The translations under genes and the position numbers were made by a program. Below, in pieces: positions 1 through 9,137 of a stretch of 64,000 nt of DNA. Source of the DNA: Chitinophaga agri (GTDB lineage: Bacteria > Bacteroidota > Bacteroidia > Chitinophagales > Chitinophagaceae); contig NZ_CP048113.1 in assembly GCF_010093065.1 (NCBI RefSeq), positions 1,736,001 to 1,800,000 of the forward strand, given 5' to 3'. Below the pieces are notes generated by a model that was not told the DNA's origin, did not search any database, and saw only the letters and a list, made by a program, of their open reading frames with translations. How positions within the stretch are numbered: the stretch's first letter is position 1; each line of letters begins with the position of its first letter.

Positions 1-923
1 AAGCCCTTCTCATCCATCCAGTTATTGAGTCCATCACAAAGGTCTTCTATAATACGGAATCCGTAACGCATGGCAGCCGTACATACCTGTACTGTAGTGG
101 CCCCGAGCAGCATAAACTCAGCCGCATCTTTCCACGTGCTGACGCCACCAATACCCGATACCGGCACACGCGAGGTAACAGGGTCCTGACTGATCGTAGT
201 CAGCATTTTCAGCGCAATAGGTTTTACCGCCGGACCGCAGTAGCCACCGAAGGTGGATTGCCCACCGACATTAGGGTTAGGTATAAATGTATCCAGGTCT
301 ACCCCTGTTACAGACTGAATAGTATTGATCAGTGATAATGCATGTGTACCTGCCTGCACAGCGGCTCGTCCGGTAGGTACAACAGAGTGTACATTGGGTG
401 TCAGTTTCGTAATGACCGGGATCGTTGCTGCTTCCATGACCCACGCTACTACGCTGCCAGCGATCTCAGGATCCTGCCCCACGGCCGCTCCCATTCCTCT
501 TTCCGTCATGCCGTGCGGACAACCAAAATTCAGCTCCAGTCCATGTGCACCGGTATCCTCTACTTTCCTGATCAGTTCATGCCAGCTCTCCCTGTTATTA
601 TCTGCCATCAATGAAACGATCATGGCCCGGTCAGGAAATAACCGCACACATTCCGCGATCTCTTTCAGGTTAATATCCAGCGGACGATCACTGATCAGTT
701 CAATATTATTAAACCCCATTACGCGACTACCGTTGTAATCGACAGACGAATACCGGGAAGACACATTCTTTACCTGGCTGCCCAGTGTCTTCCATACCAC
801 CCCTCCCCAACCTGCTTCAAAGGCACGCAGGACATTGAGTTTTTTATCCGTAGGGGGCGCACTCGCCAGCCAGTAGGGATTGGGCGATCTGATACCCAGA
901 AAATTTGCCGAAATGTCTGCCAT
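1..923 (-). CDS. preA: NAD-dependent dihydropyrimidine dehydrogenase subunit PreA (partial, 3' end beyond window)
   Basis: Catalytic subunit that, with PreT, reduces uracil and thymine to their 5,6-dihydro forms in the cytoplasm using NADH. The first 307 residues are visible: a dihydroorotate-dehydrogenase-like FMN barrel opening MADISANFLG, with the active-site loop NFGCPHGMTERGMG (Cys135) and the glycine-rich GGQSTFGGYCGPAVKP and GIGGVSTW phosphate-binding stretches. Family members run to about 410 residues and end in a two-cluster ferredoxin domain, which must lie left of the window. Only 9 bp separate it from the preT stop, so the two are co-transcribed. The start at 923 is the first Met and matches family N-termini. 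Confidence 0.93.
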   Translation of the reverse strand, partial: MADISANFLGIRSPNPYWLASAPPTDKKLNVLRAFEAGWGGVVWKTLGSQVKNVSSRYSSVDYNGSRVMGFNNIELISDRPLDINLKEIAECVRLFPDRAMIVSLMADNNRESWHELIRKVEDTGAHGLELNFGCPHGMTERGMGAAVGQDPEIAGSVVAWVMEAATIPVITKLTPNVHSVVPTGRAAVQAGTHALSLINTIQSVTGVDLDTFIPNPNVGGQSTFGGYCGPAVKPIALKMLTTISQDPVTSRVPVSGIGGVSTWKDAAEFMLLGATTVQVCTAAMRYGFRIIEDLCDGLNNWMDEKG

Positions 924-932
924 AAGAAAAGT

Positions 933-2294
933 TTAAAGGCTGTTACGGGCATTTCCCCCTTCCAGCAGATAAGCTAATATTACCTTCGCGCCATCCTTTC
1001 CTGCCTGAACGGCATCTACTACTTCCTTTCCGCCATTGACACAATCTCCCCCGGAGAAGACGCCGTTGATGCTCGTCACCCCATTATCCGTAACTGCGAT
1101 CTTTCCATTGTTATGCTGCAACTGACAGTCATGTATCAGTTGTTCAAAGGGCATTTGTCCGGTAGCCTTGATCACCATGTCTACGGGCAGCACGATCTTT
1201 TCATCTGTGATCACTGGTTGCCTGCGGCCGCCGGCATCTGCTTCCAGTTTCACTGCATGACATACCAGTTGCGTCACCCTGCCTTCTTCCCCCCGTATCT
1301 CCGCAGGCGCCGCCAGCCAGACGATCTTACATCCATCCAGCAGGGCAATATTCATCTCCGCTTCCGTACAGGGCATCTCCTGCTGCGTCCTTCTATATAC
1401 CAGCGTCACTTCTTTTGCACCCAGTCGTTTAGCCTGTGTAGCAGCATCGATAGCTGTCATCCCCATGCCGATCACTGCTACCTGGTCGCCAACAGGTACC
1501 GCCGGATAACCACTGTTACGGATATCGTAAATAAAGTTGATCGCATCTACCACGCCTTCCAGCTGTTCTCCCGGAATATAGAGCTGCCTTGCCATCCCTA
1601 CGCCAAAAGCCAGGTACACGGCATCATATGCCTGCTGCAGTTCAGTTAACGTTACATCCTGGCCCAATACCTTCCCATACTGAATATCGATCCCTCCCAA
1701 TGACGTAATGAAATCCACCTCATCACAACAGAACTCCGGTGTCACTTTGTACGCCGCAATCCCGTAGGTCATCAGTCCGCCGCCTTTTTCTTCCTTTTCA
1801 AAGATCGTCACATCCACTCCTTCCCTGGACAGCGCATGCGCGCAACTCAGTCCGGCGGGACCAGCTCCTACTATCGCCACTTTCTTCCCAATACCTGGTT
1901 TCCTTTCAAACAGCTGCCACTTCTGCGCTATCGCGCGCTCTGTGGCATACCGCTGTAAACGGGCAATAGGGATCGCTTCCTCTTCCATCAGATTATACAC
2001 ACAGGCACCTTCACACAATTTTTCCACGGGACATACCTTTGCGCATCCACCTCCCATGATATTGGAAGAAAAGATGGTAAAGGCGGCGCCTTTAATATTA
2101 TCCGTAGTGATCTGTTTGATAAATTTGGGAACGTTGATACCGGTAGGACAGCTTTTGGTACAGGGTGCGTCATAGCAGAACAGACAACGGTTGGCATCTA
2201 CCATCGCTGCATCCCGCGTCTCAAATGGGGGATGTATATCACTGAAATGCTGTGCATATTCTTCAGCAGTCAACCTGTTATTTCGTACTGCCAT
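933..2294 (-). CDS. preT: NAD-dependent dihydropyrimidine dehydrogenase subunit PreT
   Basis: Electron-input subunit of bacterial dihydropyrimidine dehydrogenase: takes electrons from NADH through FAD and Fe-S clusters to PreA. 453 residues, GltD-like. The N-terminal Fe-S domain shows Cys37, 40, 45, 49 and Cys84, 88, 94, 98; the FAD Rossmann motif GAGPAGLS is at 143-150, a second nucleotide-binding motif GMGMTAIDAA at about 276, and the C-terminal GGDCVNGGKEVVDAVQAG closes the FAD site. Length is normal for the family. It follows the nitrilase gene by 20 bp and precedes preA by 9 bp. A plain glutamate synthase small subunit is excluded by the adjacent PreA and pyrimidine genes. Confidence 0.93.
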   Translation of the reverse strand: MAVRNNRLTAEEYAQHFSDIHPPFETRDAAMVDANRCLFCYDAPCTKSCPTGINVPKFIKQITTDNIKGAAFTIFSSNIMGGGCAKVCPVEKLCEGACVYNLMEEEAIPIARLQRYATERAIAQKWQLFERKPGIGKKVAIVGAGPAGLSCAHALSREGVDVTIFEKEEKGGGLMTYGIAAYKVTPEFCCDEVDFITSLGGIDIQYGKVLGQDVTLTELQQAYDAVYLAFGVGMARQLYIPGEQLEGVVDAINFIYDIRNSGYPAVPVGDQVAVIGMGMTAIDAATQAKRLGAKEVTLVYRRTQQEMPCTEAEMNIALLDGCKIVWLAAPAEIRGEEGRVTQLVCHAVKLEADAGGRRQPVITDEKIVLPVDMVIKATGQMPFEQLIHDCQLQHNNGKIAVTDNGVTSINGVFSGGDCVNGGKEVVDAVQAGKDGAKVILAYLLEGGNARNSL

Positions 2295-2314
2295 ATCTGT
2301 GATTTAAATGAAAC

Positions 2315-3181
2315 TTATAACTCTGTCAGCTTACCATATGTCTCCGGACGCCTGTCTCTGAAAAACTGCCACACACTTCTGACTTCATCTATCATGCCCA
2401 GATCGAAAGTGGCGATGAGCAATTCATCTTTATCTTCCGAAGCACTGGCAAATACCTGTCCGCGGGGATCAACGAAGTAGGAAGATCCGTAGAACCTGCC
2501 GAGGTTCCAGGGCTTTTCCTCCCCTACTCTGTTAATACATCCCATAAAATATCCATTGGCAGCGGCATGCGCCGGTTGCTCCAACTTCCATAGATACTGT
2601 GATAGTCCTGCTACTGTAGCGGAAGGATTATACACGATCTCTGCACCATTCAGCCCCAGTATCCTGGCGCCATCCGGGAAGTGCCTGTCGTAACAGATAT
2701 AGACACCTACTTTCGCATAGCGTGTCTCAAAAACAGGATAGCCCAGATTGCCGGGCTTAAAGAAGAATTTCTCCCAGAAACCGGATGTGTGGGGTATATG
2801 GTTCTTCCGGTATTTGCCCAGGTAGGTACCATCTGCATCGATCACAGCAGCGGTGTTATACAATACACCCGCCTGTTCTTTTTCGTATACAGGCACGATG
2901 ATCACCATGCTATATTTCTTCGCGTAAGCCGCCATCCTTTCTGTTGTAGGCCCGGGTACGGTCTCTGCGGATGCGTACCATTTGCTGTCCTGACCCGGAC
3001 AAAAATAGGGTGTACTGAAGATCTCCTGCAAACAAAGGATCTGTACCCCTTTCTCGCCTGCTTCTTCTATGAGGGGAATATGCTTCCGGATCATAGCCTC
3101 CTTGATCTCTTCGATCGTTCCCTCTCCTTCTGTGATGGGCAAACTCATTTGAATAAGGCCGGATGTGATGATACGCGACAT
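2315..3181 (-). CDS. Nitrilase-superfamily amidohydrolase, probable beta-ureidopropionase / N-carbamoyl amino acid hydrolase
   Basis: Expected to hydrolyse N-carbamoyl-beta-alanine (or the methyl homologue from thymine) to beta-alanine, CO2 and ammonia, the third step of reductive pyrimidine breakdown. 288 residues, one carbon-nitrogen hydrolase domain. The Glu-Lys-Cys triad is visible as Glu53 (CLQEIF), Lys126 (YRKNHIP) and Cys163 (VYICYDRHFPD). It sits between preT (20 bp) and the dihydropyrimidinase (40 bp) in one operon, which decides the substrate more than the sequence does: the same family includes N-carbamoyl-D-amino acid hydrolases and putrescine-pathway amidases. No signal peptide, so cytoplasmic. 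Confidence 0.85.
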   Translation of the reverse strand: MSRIITSGLIQMSLPITEGEGTIEEIKEAMIRKHIPLIEEAGEKGVQILCLQEIFSTPYFCPGQDSKWYASAETVPGPTTERMAAYAKKYSMVIIVPVYEKEQAGVLYNTAAVIDADGTYLGKYRKNHIPHTSGFWEKFFFKPGNLGYPVFETRYAKVGVYICYDRHFPDGARILGLNGAEIVYNPSATVAGLSQYLWKLEQPAHAAANGYFMGCINRVGEEKPWNLGRFYGSSYFVDPRGQVFASASEDKDELLIATFDLGMIDEVRSVWQFFRDRRPETYGKLTEL

Positions 3182-3221
3182 GGGGTGCTGTTTTAGGGTA
3201 ATAAATGATCAGTAGTAACTA

Positions 3222-4604
3222 TCAGATCTTTCCATTGACTTTATTTCGTTTGATAAACTGCCCGTATCCCCTGGGTACCAGGCATTCTCCTTTATCAATA
3301 GCGATCTCTCCACGAAGCAATACGGTCTTTACCTTCCCTGTTACCTCCCATCCTTCATACGCAGAGTAGTCTACGTTCATGTGATGTGTGGCGGCAGCAA
3401 TAGTATGCTTTTCATTCGGATCAAAGAGAATGATATCCGCATCACTCCCAATGGCAATCGTCCCCTTACGCGGGAACATACCAAAGATCTTTGCGGGATT
3501 TGTACAGGCCACTTCCACGAATTTATTGAGGCTGATCCGGTTCTTATTCACGCCTTCACTGAACAGCAGTTCCATCCTGTTCTCAATAGCAGGATGACCA
3601 TTAGGGATCTTTGAAAAATCATGTTCTCCCATCAGCTTCTGCTGCCACATAAACGGACAATGATCTGTTGCTACTATGTTGACAAGGTTCTGATTGATGC
3701 CGGCCCAAAGTGTTTCCTGGTCTTTCGCTTCGCGCAATGGCGGGCTCATAACCCACTTGGCGCTCTCAAATCCTTTATCGTATTTCGACGCATCCAGTAA
3801 CAGGTACTGGATACAGGTCTCTACAAAAACTTTCTGATTCCTGCGGGTCGCGTTCCTTACGGCATTGAGAGCTCCCTCACAGGTCAGGTGTACAATGTAT
3901 CCCGGGCAACCGGTATAGTTGGCGAGGTCGGTGAAGCGGGCAGCTGCCTCTGCTTCGGTGACTTCCGGTTGTGACAGATAATGATAGAGGGGCGTTGTCT
4001 TTCCTTCCGCCAGGTGTTTGGCCACCAGGTAGTCTATCACATCGCCATTGGTAGCATGCACAGTAACCATTCCACCGTGCTGTTTTACCTCCTGCATCAA
4101 TCCGGTCATCTGCCGGTCGTCGATCATCAGGGCGCCTTTATACGCCATGAAGGTCTTAAATGACGTGATGCCTTCCTGCTCTATCATCGTCCTGATCTCT
4201 GCCTTTGTATTTGCGTTGAAATCAGTCACAGCCATATGAAAACTATAATCGCCCACTGCAGTACCATATGCCCTTTCATTCCATTCATCCAGCGCTTCTC
4301 GCAATGAATGTCCCTGCTGCTGCAACACGAAATCTATCACCGTAGTTGTACCACCATGCAAAGCAGCACGTGTACCGGTTTCGTGCGTATCGCTGGAAAA
4401 AGTACCCATAAATGGCATATCCAGGTGTACGTGCGGGTCTATCCCTCCCGGCATGACTAAGAGTCCTTCGGCGTCTATCACTTTCGCACTGGGCACCGAC
4501 AGTTTTCTGCCAATAGCGGTCACTTGTCCTGCGGACACGATGATATCGCCATAGTAGTCGTCAGTGGCTGTAATAATCCTTCCGTTTTTAATCAGCAGTT
4601 GCAT
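3222..4604 (-). CDS. hydA: Dihydropyrimidinase / D-hydantoinase
   Basis: Opens the ring of dihydrouracil or dihydrothymine to the N-carbamoyl beta-amino acid; binuclear zinc amidohydrolase. 460 residues from the Met at 4604, with metal ligands in the expected order: His58 and His60 (GGIDPHVHLD), carboxylated Lys150 (SFKTFMAYKG), His183 (TVHATNGD), His239 (YIVHLTCEG) and Asp314 (VATDHCPF). The frame is open further upstream, but the start at 4604 aligns with family N-termini and has an AGGAGG 6 nt before it (plus-strand 4611-4616). It overlaps the 3' end of the transporter gene by 17 bp, suggesting translational coupling. Cytoplasmic, likely a homotetramer by family. Confidence 0.93.
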   Translation of the reverse strand: MQLLIKNGRIITATDDYYGDIIVSAGQVTAIGRKLSVPSAKVIDAEGLLVMPGGIDPHVHLDMPFMGTFSSDTHETGTRAALHGGTTTVIDFVLQQQGHSLREALDEWNERAYGTAVGDYSFHMAVTDFNANTKAEIRTMIEQEGITSFKTFMAYKGALMIDDRQMTGLMQEVKQHGGMVTVHATNGDVIDYLVAKHLAEGKTTPLYHYLSQPEVTEAEAAARFTDLANYTGCPGYIVHLTCEGALNAVRNATRRNQKVFVETCIQYLLLDASKYDKGFESAKWVMSPPLREAKDQETLWAGINQNLVNIVATDHCPFMWQQKLMGEHDFSKIPNGHPAIENRMELLFSEGVNKNRISLNKFVEVACTNPAKIFGMFPRKGTIAIGSDADIILFDPNEKHTIAAATHHMNVDYSAYEGWEVTGKVKTVLLRGEIAIDKGECLVPRGYGQFIKRNKVNGKI

Positions 4605-6111
4605 AATTGACCTCCTGTTTATTTGTTCCGGTAGTAGTGATACTGGTATATGAACGCATAATGAGGTAGTAGCTGATACCTGATACAAAGAATCCTACAA
4701 ACCATGCGTAGCTGTATAACTGTGTGATCCAGGCGGGTATGGCATCCGGAGGGAGCACTTTTATAGTGGTCAGGAACCCGGGAATATTAGGCACGATCCC
4801 TAACAAAAGAGCGATCAGGGCATAACGGTTATAACCATTAAAGAAACTATAACGTCCCCGCGGGGAATATAGTTCATTCACTACCAGCTGCTGTTTTCTT
4901 ATCAGGTAATAATCCGCGATCATAATACCGCCTACTGGCCCCAGCAGACTGGAATAACCGACCAGCCAGGTGAAGATATATCCGGTAGGATCAGCCACTA
5001 GTTTCCAGGGGAAAATAAGGATACCGATTATGCCGGTAATATATCCACCTGTACGGAAATTGATCTTTCTGGGTGCGAGGTTGGCAAAGTCATTTGCCGG
5101 ACTAATAATATTCGCAGCAATATTAGTAGCTAATGTAGAGATCGCGACTGCGATCATAGCAATACTGACCAGGAATTTATGCTCAAATTTACCTGCCAGC
5201 ACCACAGGGTCCCAGATAGTCGTACCATATACGATCGTCGTGGCGGACGTTACGACTACCCCGATGAAGGAGAATAAGGTCATGGAAGGAGGCAGTCCGA
5301 GTGCCTGTCCTTTTATCTGTGCCCGCTGACTTACCGCGTAGCGGGTAAAATCAGGAATGTTCAGCGAGAGAGTGGCCCAGAATCCTACCATGCCTGTCAG
5401 TCCGGGAATAAAGAATGCCCAGAAGGCTGCGTTGGAAGAGAAGCGGGATGGTTGATCCAGGATGGGACCCAGTCCGCCGTCTACCGCATTGATCGCCCAA
5501 TATAATAAAGCCAGTACGGCTACCGGCAGGAAGATCGCTTTAAATACGAGCAGTTTTCTGATACTGTCTATCCCCAGGTAGACAATGTACATGTTGAGCA
5601 GCCAGAAGAGCAGAAAACAGATCGCAGGACCGGTGGCCAGTCCGAAGGAGGCAGGAAAAACCGCGGGCAACGTGGCAAGACCAGGTATCCATAACTGCGC
5701 CATCTGATAAATAGCATACCCACCTATCCACGTCTGGATACCAAACCATCCACAGGCAACGATCGCCCGTAGCATGGCGGGGATGTTCGCGCCTTTGGTA
5801 CCGAAACTGGCCCTTGCGAACACAGGAAAGGGAATACCATATTTCGCACCTGCGTGCCCGTTCAGGATCATCGGAATGAGCACTACGGTATTGCCGGCAA
5901 AGATGGTCAGTATCGCCTGCCACCAGTTCATCCCACCTTCAATCAGTGAGCTGGCCAGCATATAGGTTGGTATACACAGGCTCATACTGATCCACAGACT
6001 GGCATAGTTCCACGTATTCCAGGTCCTGGCGGACGCGGGTACCGGCGCTAAGTCTTCGCTATATAGATCCGTGTGGGGTACATCCTGGTGGATGTCATGG
6101 TGTTCTCTCAT
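4588..6111 (-). CDS. NCS1-family nucleobase:cation symporter
   Basis: Inner-membrane importer of the nucleobase-cation-symport-1 family, most likely bringing uracil, thymine or a related hydantoin/dihydropyrimidine to the enzymes of this operon. 507 residues with a polar N-terminus (about 35 residues) and roughly twelve hydrophobic segments. Family signatures visible are the WNTWNYASLWISM start of helix 1, the GIPFPVFARASFGTKGANIPA loop and GWFGIQTWIGG in helix 3, where family members bind substrate. It follows the aminotransferase gene by 48 bp and overlaps hydA by 17 bp. Exact substrate cannot be read from sequence. Confidence 0.9.
   Translation of the reverse strand: MREHHDIHQDVPHTDLYSEDLAPVPASARTWNTWNYASLWISMSLCIPTYMLASSLIEGGMNWWQAILTIFAGNTVVLIPMILNGHAGAKYGIPFPVFARASFGTKGANIPAMLRAIVACGWFGIQTWIGGYAIYQMAQLWIPGLATLPAVFPASFGLATGPAICFLLFWLLNMYIVYLGIDSIRKLLVFKAIFLPVAVLALLYWAINAVDGGLGPILDQPSRFSSNAAFWAFFIPGLTGMVGFWATLSLNIPDFTRYAVSQRAQIKGQALGLPPSMTLFSFIGVVVTSATTIVYGTTIWDPVVLAGKFEHKFLVSIAMIAVAISTLATNIAANIISPANDFANLAPRKINFRTGGYITGIIGILIFPWKLVADPTGYIFTWLVGYSSLLGPVGGIMIADYYLIRKQQLVVNELYSPRGRYSFFNGYNRYALIALLLGIVPNIPGFLTTIKVLPPDAIPAWITQLYSYAWFVGFFVSGISYYLIMRSYTSITTTGTNKQEVNYATAD
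4605..4616 (-). promoter_or_regulatory. Strong Shine-Dalgarno site for hydA inside the transporter gene
   Basis: On the minus strand the sequence reads AGGAGG, six nucleotides, then the hydA ATG at 4604. The site is inside the last codons of the upstream transporter gene. A full AGGAGG is uncommon in Bacteroidota, where most genes lack one, and it fixes the start at 4604 rather than the longer open frame that reaches 4688. Confidence 0.75.
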
Positions 6112-6159
6112 GTATTTCCGGATTATAGGTATTTGTCAGCCGGCGGCGGCATGACGATG

Positions 6160-7512
6160 TCAGACTACATATTCATCCGCAATCGTCAAAGCATCACCTA
6201 TCATGGCCAGTCCTTCATCCACCTGCTCTCTTGTGATACTGAGCGGTGGTGCTATAAACACATAGTTCCAGCGTACGAATGCATACATGCCCAGTTGCTT
6301 CAGCCGGGCTGCGACCCTGTTCATGACCGCCATCTCTTCCGGCTTTGCATTGAAGGGCGCCATTGGTTCTTTGGTAGCCCGGTTTTTTACCAGTTCTATA
6401 CACCCCAGCAAACCGGTATTACGAAAGTCGCCGATGCACGGGTGATGTCTTTTCATCGCCTCCACCTCCATGTCAATATACCTGCCCATGGCAGCGGCGT
6501 TCTCTATGAGATGTTCGTCTTCGTAAATATTCAGCACTTCTACCCCCGCTGCGCAGGCTACGGGGTGTGCGGAATAGGTCAGTCCCAGCCAGAGTGTTTT
6601 CTCGTCGAAATAAGCCGCTATTTTATCACTGACGATAAGGGCACCCAGGGGGATATACCCTGCAGTGATCCCTTTGGCGGTAGCGATCATATCCGGCACG
6701 ACTCCATGCAGCCCACAGGCAAACCAGCTACCCGTACGGCCAAAGCCGCTCATGACCTCATCAGCAATGAGCAGTATTCCGTACTTATCGCAGAGCGCCC
6801 TGACCTTTGTGAGGTAATCAGGTGGGTATTTGATGCAACCGGAAGAACCACTCTCTCCTTCCATCAGAATGGCCGCTATACTATCCGGTCCTTCGAACTG
6901 AATGACCCGTTCTATATGACTGACGCATTCCCGGTGACAGGACGTTACTTCCTGTCCGAAGGGGCAGCGATAACAGTAAGGGTCTTCGACATGCACGAAG
7001 TTGGGAGCCTGCTGTGCATCGTGGGCAAACTTACGGGGATCCCCGCCTGCAGTCATAGCAGCATAAGAGGCCCCGTGAAAAGCCCTGTAGCGGGCAATGA
7101 TCTTATATTTGCCGGTATAGAGCCTGGCGAGTTTAATAGCATTTTCAATCGCACTTGCGCCACAAACTGTAAACAATGTTTTCTTCAGATTACCGGGAGA
7201 GATCTCCGCCAGCTTACGTCCCAGTTTCCCACGCGCTTCCGTCACGCATCCCGGCGTCACATAGCTGACTTCCTGCATCTGCTTTAGAACGGCCGCAGTC
7301 ACCCTTGGGTGACCGTGGCCGATATTGACGTTAATCAGGCCTGATGAAAAGTCCAGATAACGTTTGTCATCATAGTCATAGAGATATACCCCTGCCGCAT
7401 ATTTCACGGCAATGGGGCTGATACCTTTCTGTTTGCTCCAGGAGAACAGCGTGTAATCCAGGTTATCCTGAATGATCTCCTGTGCATGAGATAATGTCTT
7501 AGCTTCCGGCAT
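6160..7512 (-). CDS. Class III PLP aminotransferase, probable beta-alanine / beta-aminoisobutyrate transaminase
   Basis: Predicted to move the amino group of beta-alanine (from uracil) or 3-aminoisobutyrate (from thymine) to an oxo acid, giving malonate semialdehyde or its methyl form. 450 residues. PLP features are the FHGASYAAM stretch after residue 144, Asp251 in LLIADEVMSGFGRTG and the Schiff-base Lys280 in ATAKGITAGYIPLGA. An unusual Cys group (YCYRCPFGQEVTSCHREC, residues 179-196) is shared by some omega-amino acid transaminases of this class. It lies 27 bp after the semialdehyde dehydrogenase gene and 48 bp before the transporter. The function is inferred from family and operon. Confidence 0.88.
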   Translation of the reverse strand: MPEAKTLSHAQEIIQDNLDYTLFSWSKQKGISPIAVKYAAGVYLYDYDDKRYLDFSSGLINVNIGHGHPRVTAAVLKQMQEVSYVTPGCVTEARGKLGRKLAEISPGNLKKTLFTVCGASAIENAIKLARLYTGKYKIIARYRAFHGASYAAMTAGGDPRKFAHDAQQAPNFVHVEDPYCYRCPFGQEVTSCHRECVSHIERVIQFEGPDSIAAILMEGESGSSGCIKYPPDYLTKVRALCDKYGILLIADEVMSGFGRTGSWFACGLHGVVPDMIATAKGITAGYIPLGALIVSDKIAAYFDEKTLWLGLTYSAHPVACAAGVEVLNIYEDEHLIENAAAMGRYIDMEVEAMKRHHPCIGDFRNTGLLGCIELVKNRATKEPMAPFNAKPEEMAVMNRVAARLKQLGMYAFVRWNYVFIAPPLSITREQVDEGLAMIGDALTIADEYVV

Positions 7513-7539
7513 AAGTAGCCAATTTTTCAGTCATGAATG

Positions 7540-8997
7540 TTAACTCATCCAGTTAACGCCTTCTTCGGGGTTCCATTTGGTCGTACTTTTCTTCAGTTTT
7601 GTCCAGAATGCTATCGAGCTTTTTCCGGTAATATCGCCTACGCCAAACTTACTTTCGTTCCATCCGCCGAAGGAGAATGGCTCACGGGGAACGGGCACAC
7701 CCACATTCACACCGATCATACCTGCGCTTGCCCTTTCGGCGATATAACGTGCCATGCCACCATTCTGCGTGAAGACGGAGGCGGCGTTTCCATATGGATT
7801 GGCATTTTCGATACGCAATGCTTCATCTACGGTCGCTGTGCGCATGATACTGATAACAGGGCCGAAGATCTCTTCCCTGGCTACGGCCATATCAGCAGTT
7901 ACATAATCGATCACGGTAGGGCCGACATAGGTACCGTTCTCTTTACCCGCCACGGTAGCGCCGCGTCCATCTACCAGGATCCGGGCGCCCTGTGCCTCCG
8001 CTTCGGTAATATATTTTTCTATCCGTTCTTTTGATTCTTTGCTGATGACAGCGCCCAGGTTCTGTCCGGGCACGATCTTCCTGGCTTCTTCACACACCAG
8101 GTCTACGATATGGTCTACCTGTCCTACACCTATCATAGCAGATGCTGCCATACACCGCTGACCGGCACATCCACTCATAGAAGCGGCTACATTCTGGGCA
8201 GTCATCCCGGGTCTGGCATCAGGCAGTACCAGCAGGTGGTTCTTCGCCCCTCCCAGCGCCAGGCAACGTTTGAGGTGCTGTGTAGCCCGCTGGTAAACGA
8301 TCCTGGCCACCTTTGTAGAGCCTACAAAAGATACCGCTTCTATATCAGGATGATCACAGATCGCATTGACAATTTCGCTATCTCCGTTGACAATGTTCAG
8401 GACACCGGGGGGTAGTCCTGCTTCTTTCAGCAGACTCGCGATGATAGCCAGACTGAGCGGCACCTTTTCAGACGGCTTCATGATCATACAGTTCCCTAAA
8501 GCGATCGCATTGGGAATCGTCCAGTTGGGTACCATCGCCGGGAAATTAAAGGGTACAATAGACGCAACGATACCCAGTGGCGCATGTGATGTACGGCACT
8601 CCACACCCGCGCTTACTTCCAGTACTTCTCCTGTGATCAGCTGCGGTAATGAGGTGGCAAATTCAGTCAGTTCGATACACTTCTCTACCTCTGCTATGGC
8701 TTCGCCCATTGTTTTACCATTCTCTTCACTGATGAGTGCAGCGAGTCCCTTTACATGTTTTTCCAGCAGATATTTATAGCGAAAGAATACCTGCACCCTT
8801 TCCTTCACCGGTGTTCTGCTCCAGGCAGGGAATGCAGCTTTAGCGGCCCGCACTGCCTCTTCCAGGTCAGCAGCAGTAGAACAGGGCATTTCTGCCAGTA
8901 ACGTTCCGTCCAGCGGAGAAGTAACCGGCAACGTCCGTGAGGCAGCAACATCTTTAAAGTTGCCGTTGATGAAATTTCGAACCCGTTCGTACTTCAT
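7540..8997 (-). CDS. mmsA: CoA-acylating (methyl)malonate-semialdehyde dehydrogenase
   Basis: Oxidatively decarboxylates malonate semialdehyde to acetyl-CoA, or methylmalonate semialdehyde to propionyl-CoA, with NAD and CoA; the last step of pyrimidine carbon recovery. 485 residues, full aldehyde dehydrogenase fold. The NAD motif FVGSTKVA is near 224-231, and the catalytic Cys282 sits in GCAGQRCMA. The position that holds the general-base Glu in hydrolysing aldehyde dehydrogenases reads LGGAKNH, with Asn, as expected for the CoA-dependent subgroup. First gene of the minus-strand operon; the start at 8997 leaves 140 bp to the divergent regulator. Confidence 0.93.
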   Translation of the reverse strand: MKYERVRNFINGNFKDVAASRTLPVTSPLDGTLLAEMPCSTAADLEEAVRAAKAAFPAWSRTPVKERVQVFFRYKYLLEKHVKGLAALISEENGKTMGEAIAEVEKCIELTEFATSLPQLITGEVLEVSAGVECRTSHAPLGIVASIVPFNFPAMVPNWTIPNAIALGNCMIMKPSEKVPLSLAIIASLLKEAGLPPGVLNIVNGDSEIVNAICDHPDIEAVSFVGSTKVARIVYQRATQHLKRCLALGGAKNHLLVLPDARPGMTAQNVAASMSGCAGQRCMAASAMIGVGQVDHIVDLVCEEARKIVPGQNLGAVISKESKERIEKYITEAEAQGARILVDGRGATVAGKENGTYVGPTVIDYVTADMAVAREEIFGPVISIMRTATVDEALRIENANPYGNAASVFTQNGGMARYIAERASAGMIGVNVGVPVPREPFSFGGWNESKFGVGDITGKSSIAFWTKLKKSTTKWNPEEGVNWMS

Positions 8998-9137
8998 ATG
9001 CTTTTGGGGAGTTTGGGTTATAGGTGCATTTTTTATACGGTACCCATAATTTACTGAAAAATCTGTACATTTAGCAGGTATTTTCTAACATTTCTGCAAG
9101 TACCCGTTTAACTCCTCACTCCTATATAACCTGAGAA
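8998..9137. promoter_or_regulatory. Divergent control region between pyrimidine operon and Lrp-type regulator
   Basis: The only sizeable gap beside the first gene of the minus-strand operon, so its promoter should be here along with that of the regulator. It is AT-rich with GGTACCC (9039-9045), AGCAGGTA (9073-9080) and GCAAGTACCC (9096-9105), similar elements about 22-35 bp apart that could be contacted by an Lrp-type octamer. I see no clean TAnnTTTG on either strand. The binding role is inference. Confidence 0.4.

Noticed and set aside
6073..7287. Long open frame on the plus strand opposite the aminotransferase gene
   Set aside because: It mirrors a well-supported gene; the composition lacks any domain and it has no promoter.
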